Assembly: GCF_020784725.1 (NCBI RefSeq)
Contig: NZ_JAJGTZ010000033.1
Location: 1-64,000, forward strand
Direction: 5' to 3'
From: Limosilactobacillus reuteri
GTDB taxonomy: Bacteria; Bacillota; Bacilli; Lactobacillales; Lactobacillaceae
DNA: 64,000 bases
Shown here: positions 10,831 to 19,728 of the stretch, piece after piece
Numbering within the stretch: the stretch's first letter is position 1
Layout of the letters: every line of letters starts with the position of its first letter
The notes under the pieces: model-generated
The model's input: only the letters and a program-made list of their open reading frames with translations
Told to the model about the DNA's origin: nothing
Databases searched by the model: none
Translations under genes and position numbers: made by a program

Positions 10831-12660
10831 ATGCAACAATTATCACTGTTAATCGTTATGTTAGCGGCGTTAATTATTCCTATTATTATGGCGCGGTTTA
10901 AAGTTTCTTCAATTCCGACCGCCATTGCTGAAATTATTACGGGAATTATCCTTGGGAAAAGTTTTTTAAATATCGTTAACCCCAATTGGACATTGAATTT
11001 CTTATCATCGTTGGGGGTTATTATGTTGATGTTTTTGTCCGGGATGGAGATTAATTTTGACCTGTTCCGGAAAACACCCGGAAAAAAGCGTGATAGTAAA
11101 TCGCCCGTAATTATGGCTTCACAGGCATTTGGCCTCATTGTTATTTCTTCATTTGTGTTTGCTTTAATTATTAGCCGTTTGCACTTATTTAGCGATATTT
11201 TGTTAGCGACAATTATTTTTTCAACCATCGCGCTCGGCGTTGTTATCGCAACATTAAAGGAAAAGGATATTTTACAAAAGCCAGTGGGACAGACCCTATT
11301 ATTGACAGCGGTACTAGGAGAAGTGGTCCCGATGCTCGCATTGACCTTCTATGCATCTATTAATGGGGGCAATGCCAAGCGATTAGGCTTAATTGTTTTT
11401 CTTTTCTTGGCAGCCTTTTTCCTCTTGAGGCGTTTTAAGCAACCGTTTATTTGGTTTAATAAAATTTCCAAATCAACCACTCAACTTGATATTCGGTTAG
11501 CTTTCTTCTTGATATTTACCTTAGTAACAATTGCCGAAACGGTGGGGGCAGAAAATATCCTGGGGGCCTTCTTAGCTGGGATGGTCATGAAACTACTTGA
11601 ACCAAGTGAAGCAACTGAAGACCGTTTAAACTCAATTGGTTATGGTTTTCTGATCCCGTTCTTCTTTATCATGACAGGTGACCGCCTTGACTTGAAGAAT
11701 TTATTTGCTAACCACCAAGCGCTAGCCCTCATTCCGATTTTGGTCATCGGCTTTTTACTTGCTAAATTGCCAACCATGTTCATTTATCGGCGGCGTTTTA
11801 AGCCTCGCAATTCATTTGCCGGCAGCTTTTTAGTAGCGACAACGATTACCTTGGTATTACCAACCTTGCAAGTTGCGCGAAATTTGCATGCAATTACTAG
11901 TGCGCAATCTGATGCCTTTACATTGGCCGCAGTAATTGTCTGTATCATTGCGCCAATCGTCTTTAATTCAATGTATAAGCTTGAAAAATCCGATTTGATC
12001 AAGCAAAAAGTTAATTTTATGGGGACCAATACCTTAACTGTTCCGATCTCTCAGCAATTATATAAGAATTGGTATGACGTGCGGATGGTTACAGATAATG
12101 AAAATAACTTCAAGACATATAATAGTCAGGTAAAGCATTTAGAATATCTGCCTACCCTTGATGCGGAGGCTCTGGAGCAAGGAGGATACTTTGATTGTGA
12201 TATTGTTGTTGTTGGGTTCTTAAATGATCATAAGTCAGCGCGTTTAGCTCAGATCGCCAAAGAACATGGAGTAAAACGGGTTATTGCCAGCCAAAACAAT
12301 CCGCGGTTGGACCCGAAAGATATTAGTATGCTCCGTGAAAAAGGGATTGAAATCTTTAATAGTTTCAATGTTCAAAGCAGTGTCTTGCGGGCGTTGATTG
12401 AGTCACCATTGATCTTGCGGATGCTGACCGATACCGAAGCTGGACTATATGAAGCAACCGTTCTTAATTCACGTTATACTGGGCGTGAACTGCATACATT
12501 GCCATTTGTTAATGACATTACGATTAGTCGGATCTTCCGGAATCACAAGCCAATCGACCCGCATGGTGATACGATTATCGAGTATGGTGATCATATCCTC
12601 TTTACTGGGGACCGGAAAGCAGCTGAAAGAGTTCGCGAGGCTTTACGCGGCGTTAATTAA
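10831..12660 (+). CDS. CPA2-family monovalent cation:proton antiporter with TrkA-type domain
   Basis: This 609-residue membrane protein exchanges K+ or Na+ for protons. Residues 1 to about 385 contain 11-13 hydrophobic segments with the Na_H_Exchanger pattern (GIILGKSFLNIV, LFLSGMEINFDLF, ENILGAFLAGMV). Residues about 395-520 form a Rossmann-like RCK/TrkA-N region with a worn glycine motif (DIVVVGFLNDHKSARLA). Residues about 530-605 fit TrkA-C (YTGRELHTL, GDHILFTGD). The RBS AGGAAAGGAG precedes the ATG. It appears monocistronic. A role in pH and potassium homeostasis follows from the family; the transported ion is not determined. Confidence 0.88.
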   Translation: MQQLSLLIVMLAALIIPIIMARFKVSSIPTAIAEIITGIILGKSFLNIVNPNWTLNFLSSLGVIMLMFLSGMEINFDLFRKTPGKKRDSKSPVIMASQAFGLIVISSFVFALIISRLHLFSDILLATIIFSTIALGVVIATLKEKDILQKPVGQTLLLTAVLGEVVPMLALTFYASINGGNAKRLGLIVFLFLAAFFLLRRFKQPFIWFNKISKSTTQLDIRLAFFLIFTLVTIAETVGAENILGAFLAGMVMKLLEPSEATEDRLNSIGYGFLIPFFFIMTGDRLDLKNLFANHQALALIPILVIGFLLAKLPTMFIYRRRFKPRNSFAGSFLVATTITLVLPTLQVARNLHAITSAQSDAFTLAAVIVCIIAPIVFNSMYKLEKSDLIKQKVNFMGTNTLTVPISQQLYKNWYDVRMVTDNENNFKTYNSQVKHLEYLPTLDAEALEQGGYFDCDIVVVGFLNDHKSARLAQIAKEHGVKRVIASQNNPRLDPKDISMLREKGIEIFNSFNVQSSVLRALIESPLILRMLTDTEAGLYEATVLNSRYTGRELHTLPFVNDITISRIFRNHKPIDPHGDTIIEYGDHILFTGDRKAAERVREALRGVN

Positions 12661-12739
12661 AATATTTTTCGTCAATGTAATTGCCGGAAAAGCGCTCTTA
12701 TGGTAAGATTTTAAATGAATTTAGAAGGAGGCACGGATT

Positions 12740-12925
12740 ATGCCATTAGTTCATATTGACTTAATTGAAGGCCGGACCGATGAGCAATTAAAAGCTCTCG
12801 TAAAGGATGTTACAGCAGCAATTTCAAAGAATGCCAATGTTCCTGCCGAACGGGTGCATATCGTGTTGAATGAGATGCGCAAAGACCGCTATAGTGTAGC
12901 TGGTAAGATGGTCAGCGACAAGTAA
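12740..12925 (+). CDS. 4-oxalocrotonate tautomerase family protein
   Basis: This 61-residue protein has the size of a 4-OT monomer. After removal of Met it starts with Pro, the catalytic base of the family (MPLVHIDLIEGRT). The C-terminal part VHIVLNEMRKDRYSVAGK includes residues typical of the family. RBS GAAGGAGG lies 5-10 bases before the ATG. Such small tautomerases are common in lactobacilli, where the substrate is unknown; an aromatic degradation pathway is not evident here. Located between the antiporter and glpK, with its own terminator. Confidence 0.88.
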   Translation: MPLVHIDLIEGRTDEQLKALVKDVTAAISKNANVPAERVHIVLNEMRKDRYSVAGKMVSDK

Positions 12926-12934
12926 CAACAAGAG

Positions 12935-12979
12935 AGTCATCGGGGGAGGCAGTTCAGTCTTTGCACGGTGGCTTTTTTG
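12935..12979 (+). terminator. Likely terminator after the tautomerase gene
   Basis: AGTCATCG (12935-12942) pairs with CGGTGGCT (12966-12973) using two G-U pairs. The loop is large and is followed by TTTTTTG. It is weaker than the other terminators in the window. Confidence 0.5.
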
Positions 12980-12999
12980 TATGATCTAAAATCCATCAA

Positions 13000-13026
13000 G
13001 TTTCTACCTATATAATAGGAAGAAAC
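13000..13026. promoter_or_regulatory. Palindrome over the glpK -10 box
   Basis: GTTTCT-A-CCTAT (13000-13011) is mirrored by ATAGG-A-AGAAAC (13015-13026) around ATA. The TATAAT -10 box (13011-13016) is inside it. Its placement suggests an operator for a repressor of glpK; the regulator is not identified. Confidence 0.6.
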
Positions 13027-13059
13027 TGCTCGCAAGTAGTAGCGAAAGGATGAATATAA

Positions 13060-14562
<1,503 letters not shown>

Positions 14563-14615
14563 CTAAAACCACCGATCACCATTCAACAAACTAATATAAA
14601 AGGAAAATGAGAGAA

Positions 14616-15119
14616 ATGAAAATGAAAACACCGGTTCAGATGACTGATGATTTGGCGCACTTTATTAAGGAAACCCGGGAAGACACGGCTTTCCCTCATG
14701 AATCACTCTATGTTGATTTGTTAGAACAGTGGAAAGTGTTAAGTCGTTACCAACTAGAATACGCTGATAAGGAAAGCAAACGCCTCTACAATGCGTACTG
14801 GAACTCCATGTCACACTGGTATAAGATTTTTGACAAAGAACGGGAACATTTATTAGAACCAACCGCTTTGCCAAGTGAGGAGTTAATGGACTTTTACTCG
14901 GGGCTGATTGAAGATCTCATGGATCATGTTCTTAGTCTGGTACCACCATCGCCCCATTCGACGATTATTAAACTAACTGACTTCCGCGTCTTATTGAGTA
15001 ATGAGTTACAAAAGATTACTCAACTCGACCTCGGAATTCAAGGCCCAATTGACTTTGCGATGATCATGGATTATTGGAAGATGTTGGGTGAAAGTTTTGA
15101 CCGCGAAAAGATCAAGTAA
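14616..15119 (+). CDS. Conserved hypothetical protein, 167 aa
   Basis: I do not recognise this protein. It is soluble and mostly helical, rich in acidic and aromatic residues (YWNSMSHWYKIFDKERE), with no signal peptide or membrane segment. AAAAGGA at 14598-14604 is ideally spaced for the ATG at 14616 (MKTPVQMTDD after MKMK), while the ATG at 14607 is too close. It lies 50 bases behind glpK on the same strand with no terminator between, so it may be co-transcribed with glpK. A strong terminator follows. No function can be assigned. Confidence 0.75.
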   Translation: MKMKTPVQMTDDLAHFIKETREDTAFPHESLYVDLLEQWKVLSRYQLEYADKESKRLYNAYWNSMSHWYKIFDKEREHLLEPTALPSEELMDFYSGLIEDLMDHVLSLVPPSPHSTIIKLTDFRVLLSNELQKITQLDLGIQGPIDFAMIMDYWKMLGESFDREKIK

Positions 15120-15127
15120 GAGAATAG

Positions 15128-15166
15128 AAAAAACAGGTCTGGAGCAATCCAGACCTGTTTTTTAAT
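15128..15166. terminator. Strong bidirectional terminator
   Basis: AACAGGTCTGGA and TCCAGACCTGTT form a perfect 12-bp stem with GCAA loop, with A-run before and T-run after. It ends the glpK unit and also the convergent minus-strand gene. Confidence 0.9.
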
Positions 15167-15398
15167 TAATCCATTTTTGCAAGTAGTCAATCAATACTTT
15201 CGCGTCTTCTTTTGTCAGTGCAAAAGTATTATCATGGCTGATATTATCAAAATCAATATTTGACACCAGCATTTGCAGCTCAGGTTCGTCAGCGTTCTGA
15301 TAAATACTAAGTTCATTAACGCACTCATCATCACGATCTTCGCCATCATATTTAATATGAAGCCACTTAGCTTGCTGATCAATTTCATGTTTTTCCAC
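15162..15398 (-). CDS. Small acidic hypothetical protein, 78 aa
   Basis: I do not recognise this protein. It is strongly acidic (KYDGEDRDDECVNELS) and ends in a helix (KEDAKVLIDYLQKWIN). The start is GTG with a GAGGTGAG ribosome binding site directly upstream, which decides the frame over the overlapping ATG frame. It lies ten bases behind the sigma-factor-like gene on the same strand, so the two probably form an operon. It could be a small partner or regulator of that gene; this is only inferred from position. Confidence 0.7.
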   Translation of the reverse strand: MEKHEIDQQAKWLHIKYDGEDRDDECVNELSIYQNADEPELQMLVSNIDFDNISHDNTFALTKEDAKVLIDYLQKWIN

Positions 15399-15407
15399 AT
15401 TCTCACC

Positions 15408-15983
15408 TCAAAACTCTCCTTTCATTTTAGCACGAAGCTGGTGGGCACGGGTAATTACTCCGCGCCGCCATTGCGAAACGGCTGCCCGGCTGACACCATA
15501 CTCATCCGCAATCTGTCGGTCACTTAAATGGTGGTTGAGTTTGGCGATCAAATACCGTTGTTGAATGTGGGGACAGTGATGATAGAGGTAGTTAAGAAAG
15601 TCACTATTTTCTAGATGGGCAAATGGCGCGGTCGCTGAATGGTCGACCATTATATTGTCAAAGTCATGATCATCTTCTTCGTTATCGAGGGTGTAATTAA
15701 AAAGAAAACACTCAAGTTGTTGCCGGCGTAACCGATCCAGTAACCGCCAGCGCATTCGTTGGTAAGCAAAGCACATTAAGTCCCGTTCGTTTTCGACCTC
15801 ATCTTTCTCCTGTAAAAAGTCAGCGTAGGCCTGAGCAAAGATAATCGAAGCATCTTGGACAAAATCATCATAGTCATCTCGGCGTGGTGAGATCCCGAGA
15901 CTCTTCAATACTCCATGGACAATCGTGATCCGCTTATCACTCATCAGAAAAGTTAAACCGTCAGAAATTTTTTGGTAATTCAT
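15408..15983 (-). CDS. Sigma-70-like factor, SigH/ComX type
   Basis: This protein of about 191 residues looks like an alternative sigma factor of the SigH/ComX kind of lactobacilli. An N-terminal part resembles region 2 (DDFVQDASIIFAQAY, then FAYQRMRWRLLDRLRRQ). The C-terminal part has a region 4-like helix-turn-helix (LSDRQIADEYGVSRAAVSQWRRG). It lacks region 1 and is shorter than a housekeeping factor. AAAGGA lies 11 bases before the ATG at 15983, which I prefer; an ATG at 15995 would sit directly against that site. It is divergent from a ComK-like gene, suggesting a competence or DNA-uptake regulatory pair. The sigma assignment is fairly sure; the regulon is inference. Confidence 0.75.
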   Translation of the reverse strand: MNYQKISDGLTFLMSDKRITIVHGVLKSLGISPRRDDYDDFVQDASIIFAQAYADFLQEKDEVENERDLMCFAYQRMRWRLLDRLRRQQLECFLFNYTLDNEEDDHDFDNIMVDHSATAPFAHLENSDFLNYLYHHCPHIQQRYLIAKLNHHLSDRQIADEYGVSRAAVSQWRRGVITRAHQLRAKMKGEF

Positions 15984-16009
15984 TGTTGAGAACATCCTTT
16001 GTAAATATT

Positions 16010-16025
16010 CTCAAGAGCTCTTGAG
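16010..16025. promoter_or_regulatory. Perfect 16-bp palindrome upstream of the sigma-like gene
   Basis: CTCAAGAGCTCTTGAG lies 27 bases before the sigma gene start, in its promoter or leader. It may be a binding site for a dimeric regulator. The regulator is unknown. Confidence 0.4.
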
Positions 16026-16097
16026 TACCGTTAACTTACCAAAAAATCTATTGTCTTAGCGAACGATAAAATAGCGTAAAAGTGTTCTAAAAAGACG

Positions 16098-16126
16098 TTG
16101 ACAGGGCGGATTTATCCCAGTATCTT
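16098..16126 (+). promoter_or_regulatory. Promoter of the ComK-like gene
   Basis: A perfect TTGACA (16098-16103) is followed after 17 bases by TATCTT (16121-16126). The start codon is 75 bases further on, leaving a leader of about 68 bases. Confidence 0.7.
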
Positions 16127-16138
16127 AATATTCAAGTT

Positions 16139-16177
16139 AAAAGTGAATCGTTTTACAGCGAATTTTCACTTTTTTAA
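16139..16177 (+). promoter_or_regulatory. Hairpin in the leader of the ComK-like gene
   Basis: AAAAGTGAATCG and CGAATTTTCACTTTT can pair with a small bulge and are followed by T residues. It could act as an attenuator. The left arm also contains AAAA-N8-TTTT, similar to but not identical in spacing with the B. subtilis ComK box (AAAA-N5-TTTT). Confidence 0.45.
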
Positions 16178-16200
16178 GACTTGTTTGGAGGGAGATAATT

Positions 16201-16923
16201 GTGGTTCGTAAAATTATTGATATGAGCATGCTAGATAAACTACAAATTGATGGGGAGGTTGCAAACTATCTAGTTCAGTGGGATAACACTTTGTTGCTAA
16301 CGGCTTACGATCAAAATCGGACGTTTGTTTTAACCGCGGATGGGGAACAGTTGCTTATTCGGGAGCAGTTGAAAGATGTTCTTAGTCGTTTTGCACAGGC
16401 AAATCTAATTTATGAGTATGAAATGGAAGTGCATTTCGCCAAGGTTGGTTGCCAAACACGGGGGTATGTGGCCGGTCACCAGCGGTTAGTGCCAACTTGT
16501 GGATCATCAAATGCCCAGGTTATTTATTACATGGTCCATTTGATGGAAAGTGCTAGTGAGTTAGAGAGTGATAAGAGAGTAGAAATGATCATGAATGGAC
16601 GAGAAGGAGACAAATATCATGTTCAAATTGCTACCTCTGAGCGCACTTTTCGGCGAATTGTAAGTGCCGCTGATGAAGTTGCTAATGACCAGCTTTCCCT
16701 CTTTGAATACTGGATGTATCGCCTTGGAAAGATGAAAAGGGAGATCTTCGAACGAACCTATTTTGGTGATTATTGCGTTTACACGAAGCTTCGTAAGCTG
16801 GCACTCAATCTTTCTATCCAAACAGTTTTACATATTCTAAATAAGGCTCATAAGAAGGTATACGGTGAAGAAACGCCAGCTGAACTTGTTAAAGAAGTGA
16901 AGCGGGTGATAAATAAATTTTGA
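16201..16923 (+). CDS. ComK-like competence regulator
   Basis: This 240-residue protein resembles the ComK transcription factor family. The central part RLVPTCGSSNAQVIYYMVHL corresponds in pattern to the conserved PT...P.CG.....H region of ComK. The later MNGREGDKYHVQIATSERTFRR matches the NGK....V....F..Q..R pattern. It is about 50 residues longer than B. subtilis ComK, with extra N- and C-terminal helices. The start is GTG with a very good RBS (GGAGGGAG). It is divergent from a sigma-factor-like gene and has its own promoter and leader hairpin. In lactobacilli ComK homologues occur beside a SigH/ComX-type system, but natural competence is rarely demonstrated. Similarity was judged by eye, so the family call is moderate. 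Confidence 0.55.
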   Translation: MVRKIIDMSMLDKLQIDGEVANYLVQWDNTLLLTAYDQNRTFVLTADGEQLLIREQLKDVLSRFAQANLIYEYEMEVHFAKVGCQTRGYVAGHQRLVPTCGSSNAQVIYYMVHLMESASELESDKRVEMIMNGREGDKYHVQIATSERTFRRIVSAADEVANDQLSLFEYWMYRLGKMKREIFERTYFGDYCVYTKLRKLALNLSIQTVLHILNKAHKKVYGEETPAELVKEVKRVINKF

Positions 16924-17030
16924 TGGAGAAATTATCATAAAAATGCACAATCAATAAACATTAGTCCATTAGCTTGTTATAATAGGTGGTGAAGAGGAGT
17001 AGCTATAAGTAATAGAATGGAGCATTTTTT

Positions 17031-17429
17031 ATGACTGAAAAGAAAGATGAGTGTGGCGTAAAATACACACTAGATGTTTTAGAAGATCGATGGCAACCAC
17101 GGATTATCTTTTGGTTAGGCTTTCGGCCATTTACCGTTGAGGAATTACATCAATTGCTACCAGATTTAACAGATGTTGCTCTTAAAGAGGAAATAACATC
17201 CTTGCAGAACTTGCGAATTGTTAATCCAGTTCTTGATGAAGAAAATAAGTATTCATTGACCGATGATGGTAATGACTTGCGTAACATGATCTTAACCATG
17301 AGTGTCTGGGGTCGGCAGCAAATGGATGACTCTGCTAACCGGGTTTCCACGCAGATTGTTGAGCCGGAAAAAGATGCCAGTATGTCAGAGCTGATAAAGT
17401 ATAACGAACAATTGAATAAGTATATGTAA
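17031..17429 (+). CDS. HxlR-type winged-helix transcriptional regulator
   Basis: The protein has 132 residues. The N-terminus (CGVKYTLDVLEDRWQPRIIFWL) follows the HxlR pattern of a Cys followed by a helix and a K/R-W-x-P motif. The winged helix continues through FTVEELHQLLPDLTDVALKEEITSLQNLRIV and YSLTDDGNDL. HxlR proteins bind DNA as dimers, often sensing redox or electrophiles through the N-terminal Cys (Cys8 here). There is no obvious target gene next to it; it lies alone between the ComK-like gene and the EPS operon. Substitution of the usual YxLT/G residues suggests a diverged member. Confidence 0.8.
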   Translation: MTEKKDECGVKYTLDVLEDRWQPRIIFWLGFRPFTVEELHQLLPDLTDVALKEEITSLQNLRIVNPVLDEENKYSLTDDGNDLRNMILTMSVWGRQQMDDSANRVSTQIVEPEKDASMSELIKYNEQLNKYM

Positions 17430-17437
17430 TTAGAAGG

Positions 17438-17469
17438 GTGCCTAAGAAAAATTTCTTGGGCACTTTTTA
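17438..17469 (+). terminator. Terminator after the HxlR regulator
   Basis: GTGCCTAAGAAA pairs with TTTCTTGGGCAC and is followed by TTTTTATT. It separates the regulator from the EPS locus. Confidence 0.85.
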
Positions 17470-17825
17470 TTAGGCAAAATAGCAAAATTTGAAGTTTGTA
17501 ACTAAATTGAAATAAACAGGTGGTTAACAATCGGCATTCGCTATTGGCCCGCTAAAAGGCTGATATAATCACAAGGAGAGCGATAAGGGATTTAATGATT
17601 TGTCAAAAGTGTGAAAAAGTTATGAAATTCTTCCTTGACTATCGATGGTACATTCTTAATAATGGATTAAGTAATTATAAAATTTGATTGGCTGACAACT
17701 GATAGTGAAAAAGCTCGCAACTTGTTATTTACCATTGTTAGTGTAGGTTTCCAGTAATGTAACTTGTTGCACTAGTGGACTTTTTTAGGTTGAAGCTGTC
17801 AGTCACGGTATGGGAGAAATTTTTT
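17470..17825 (+). promoter_or_regulatory. EPS operon upstream region with two promoters
   Basis: No gene lies in these 356 bases. An extended -10 box TGATATAAT (17561-17569) and a second promoter TTGACT-N17-AATAAT (17635-17663) both point toward the EPS genes. Transcripts would have untranslated leaders of about 250 and 155 bases. I see no known riboswitch motif in the leader. Confidence 0.6.
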
Positions 17826-18821
17826 ATGTCAGACGAAAATAATCGACCCTTGAATAATGATGATGATGCTATGCAACGACAACAACATCATCACCACAGA
17901 CATCATCGGCGTCACCGGGGATGGAAAATCTTCTGGTCAGTCGTTGGTGTTTTAGTATTGATTGCGTTGTTTTTTGCGGGAATGGCATGGCATAATCTGA
18001 AGTCAACGACCGATGATATGTATAGTAGCGCAGGTGCTACCAAGTCCCGAGATGCACAAAAGGTGCTTGATCAAAAGAAGCCCGTTTCAATCCTCCTATT
18101 AGGAACTGATACCGGGGCGCTTGGTCGAGATTATAAGGGTCGGACGGATACGATCATGGTAATGACCTTGAATCCAAAGACGAAGACGACCACGATTGTT
18201 AGTCTTCCCCGGGATATGAAGGTTAACTTACCGGGTTATCCGCAATATTCACCAGCAAAGATCAATGCTGCTTATACTTATGGGGGAGTCAAGGAATCAA
18301 TTAATACGATTCAAGACCACTTCGATATTCCAATTGACTACTATGTGTTAGTTAACATGGGTGGTTTGGAAAAGGCAATCAACCAAGTCGGTGGGGTTGA
18401 TGTAAAGTCACCATTGACGTTTGATTATGAAGGCTATCACTTTGAAAAGGATGAGACCTACCATATGAACGGAAAAAAGGCCCTTCAATTCAGTCGGATG
18501 CGGTATGATGATCCAGACGGTGACTATGGTCGGCAACAACGGCAACGGTTAGTAATCACTGCTTTGCTTAAGAAGTCCGTTTCATATAAGATGGTCCTTA
18601 ACCGGTCATTCTTACGGTCAGTATCTGATAACTCACAAACCGATTTGACCTTCAATGATATGATGCGGTTAGCGCAAAGCTATCGTGATACGAACGAACA
18701 CATCGCTCAAGATCATGCGCAAGGGCGAGGGCAAAATGAAGACGGTCAAGCCTTTGAAGTGGTGCCAACGAGCGAGCAACAACGGATCACTAATTTATTA
18801 CAAAATAGTCTAAAAAATTAA
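17826..18821 (+). CDS. LytR-CpsA-Psr (LCP) family glycopolymer ligase
   Basis: This 331-residue membrane-anchored enzyme attaches polysaccharide from its lipid carrier to peptidoglycan. After a cytoplasmic tail rich in His and Arg (HHHHRHHRRHRG) comes one membrane helix (about residues 36-58). An extracellular LCP domain follows, with conserved motifs LLLGTDTGALGRDYKGRTDTI, SLPRDMKV and FSRMRYDDPDGDYGRQQRQR, the last containing the Arg residues that bind pyrophosphate. I prefer the ATG at 17826 with GGGAG nine bases upstream; an upstream in-frame start at 17775 has no RBS. It is the first gene of the EPS operon, where lactobacilli commonly carry an LCP gene. Confidence 0.92.
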   Translation: MSDENNRPLNNDDDAMQRQQHHHHRHHRRHRGWKIFWSVVGVLVLIALFFAGMAWHNLKSTTDDMYSSAGATKSRDAQKVLDQKKPVSILLLGTDTGALGRDYKGRTDTIMVMTLNPKTKTTTIVSLPRDMKVNLPGYPQYSPAKINAAYTYGGVKESINTIQDHFDIPIDYYVLVNMGGLEKAINQVGGVDVKSPLTFDYEGYHFEKDETYHMNGKKALQFSRMRYDDPDGDYGRQQRQRLVITALLKKSVSYKMVLNRSFLRSVSDNSQTDLTFNDMMRLAQSYRDTNEHIAQDHAQGRGQNEDGQAFEVVPTSEQQRITNLLQNSLKN

Positions 18822-18840
18822 TACATGAGGAGTAGAAGTC

Positions 18841-19716
18841 GTGAATAGTTCACAACAAACAGCGAATAATACAATTGATTTGCATCGGTTAATGATGCTC
18901 TGTCGTAAACATATTAAGATGTTAATTATCTGGACATTACTAGCCGGAGTGCTGGGATATGTCGTCGCACAGTTCGTCGTGGTACCAAAGTATACCGCAA
19001 CGACAGAAATCTTGGTTAACCAAAAGCATGAAAATAACGATAATGGTCAGGCCTATAATAATCAGCAAGCGGATATCCAAATGATTAATACCTACAAGGA
19101 TATCATTACTAACCAAGTGATTCTGAGTAAGGCAAGTAAGCAACTTAAGAATCCAGTTCGTGTTATTAAACCTGCACAAAAAGCAGTTTATCGGACTAAT
19201 GCGGATGGTACACGGAAGTTGATCAAGGAAGCCCAACCGGCAGTCGTTGAACGTGGTGGTAAAAGCTATAACCTTTCAACTAATGAATTGAAGAAGGCTA
19301 TCAGTGTGCAAACTCAACAAAATTCACAGGTCTTCTCCCTCCAAGTTAAAACCGATGATCCACAAGAATCGGCAGTAGTTGCTAATACCGTTGCTAATGT
19401 CTTCAAGCAACAAATCAAGAAGATCATGAGTGTGAACAACGTAACAATAGTTTCACGGGCAAGTATGCCAGACGAACCATCATTCCCTAATAAGAAGTTA
19501 TTCGCCTTGGCTGGAGCGGTCTTAGGTTTGATTCTCAGTTTCTTATACATCCTGCTCGGCGACTTAATGGATACCAGTGTGCATGATGATGATTACCTCA
19601 CGAATGAACTAGGCTTAACTAATCTTGGCCATGTGAACCATATTGAGATGAGTCGAGACTTTAAAGTTAATAATCAAGAAAGTCGGCGCCAAAATAACGG
19701 TAATCGACGGGTTTAA
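18841..19716 (+). CDS. Polysaccharide chain-length regulator / BY-kinase activator
   Basis: This 291-residue membrane protein belongs to the Wzz/YveK/CapA group, which activates the tyrosine kinase encoded next and controls EPS chain length. It has a membrane helix at about residues 25-45, an extracellular domain (residues 50-220, VPKYTATTEILVNQK at its start) and a second helix at about 222-242 preceded by the proline-containing PDEPSFPNKK. The start is GTG with a GAGGAG RBS. It lies 19 bases after the LCP gene and 12 bases before the kinase. Gene order matches epsA-B-C of lactobacilli. Confidence 0.92.
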   Translation: MNSSQQTANNTIDLHRLMMLCRKHIKMLIIWTLLAGVLGYVVAQFVVVPKYTATTEILVNQKHENNDNGQAYNNQQADIQMINTYKDIITNQVILSKASKQLKNPVRVIKPAQKAVYRTNADGTRKLIKEAQPAVVERGGKSYNLSTNELKKAISVQTQQNSQVFSLQVKTDDPQESAVVANTVANVFKQQIKKIMSVNNVTIVSRASMPDEPSFPNKKLFALAGAVLGLILSFLYILLGDLMDTSVHDDDYLTNELGLTNLGHVNHIEMSRDFKVNNQESRRQNNGNRRV

Positions 19717-19728
19717 GGAGGAGAGAAT

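Noticed and set aside
10782-11228. 148-codon minus-strand frame over the antiporter start
   Set aside because: It is the antisense of a hydrophobic membrane-protein gene and covers its promoter.
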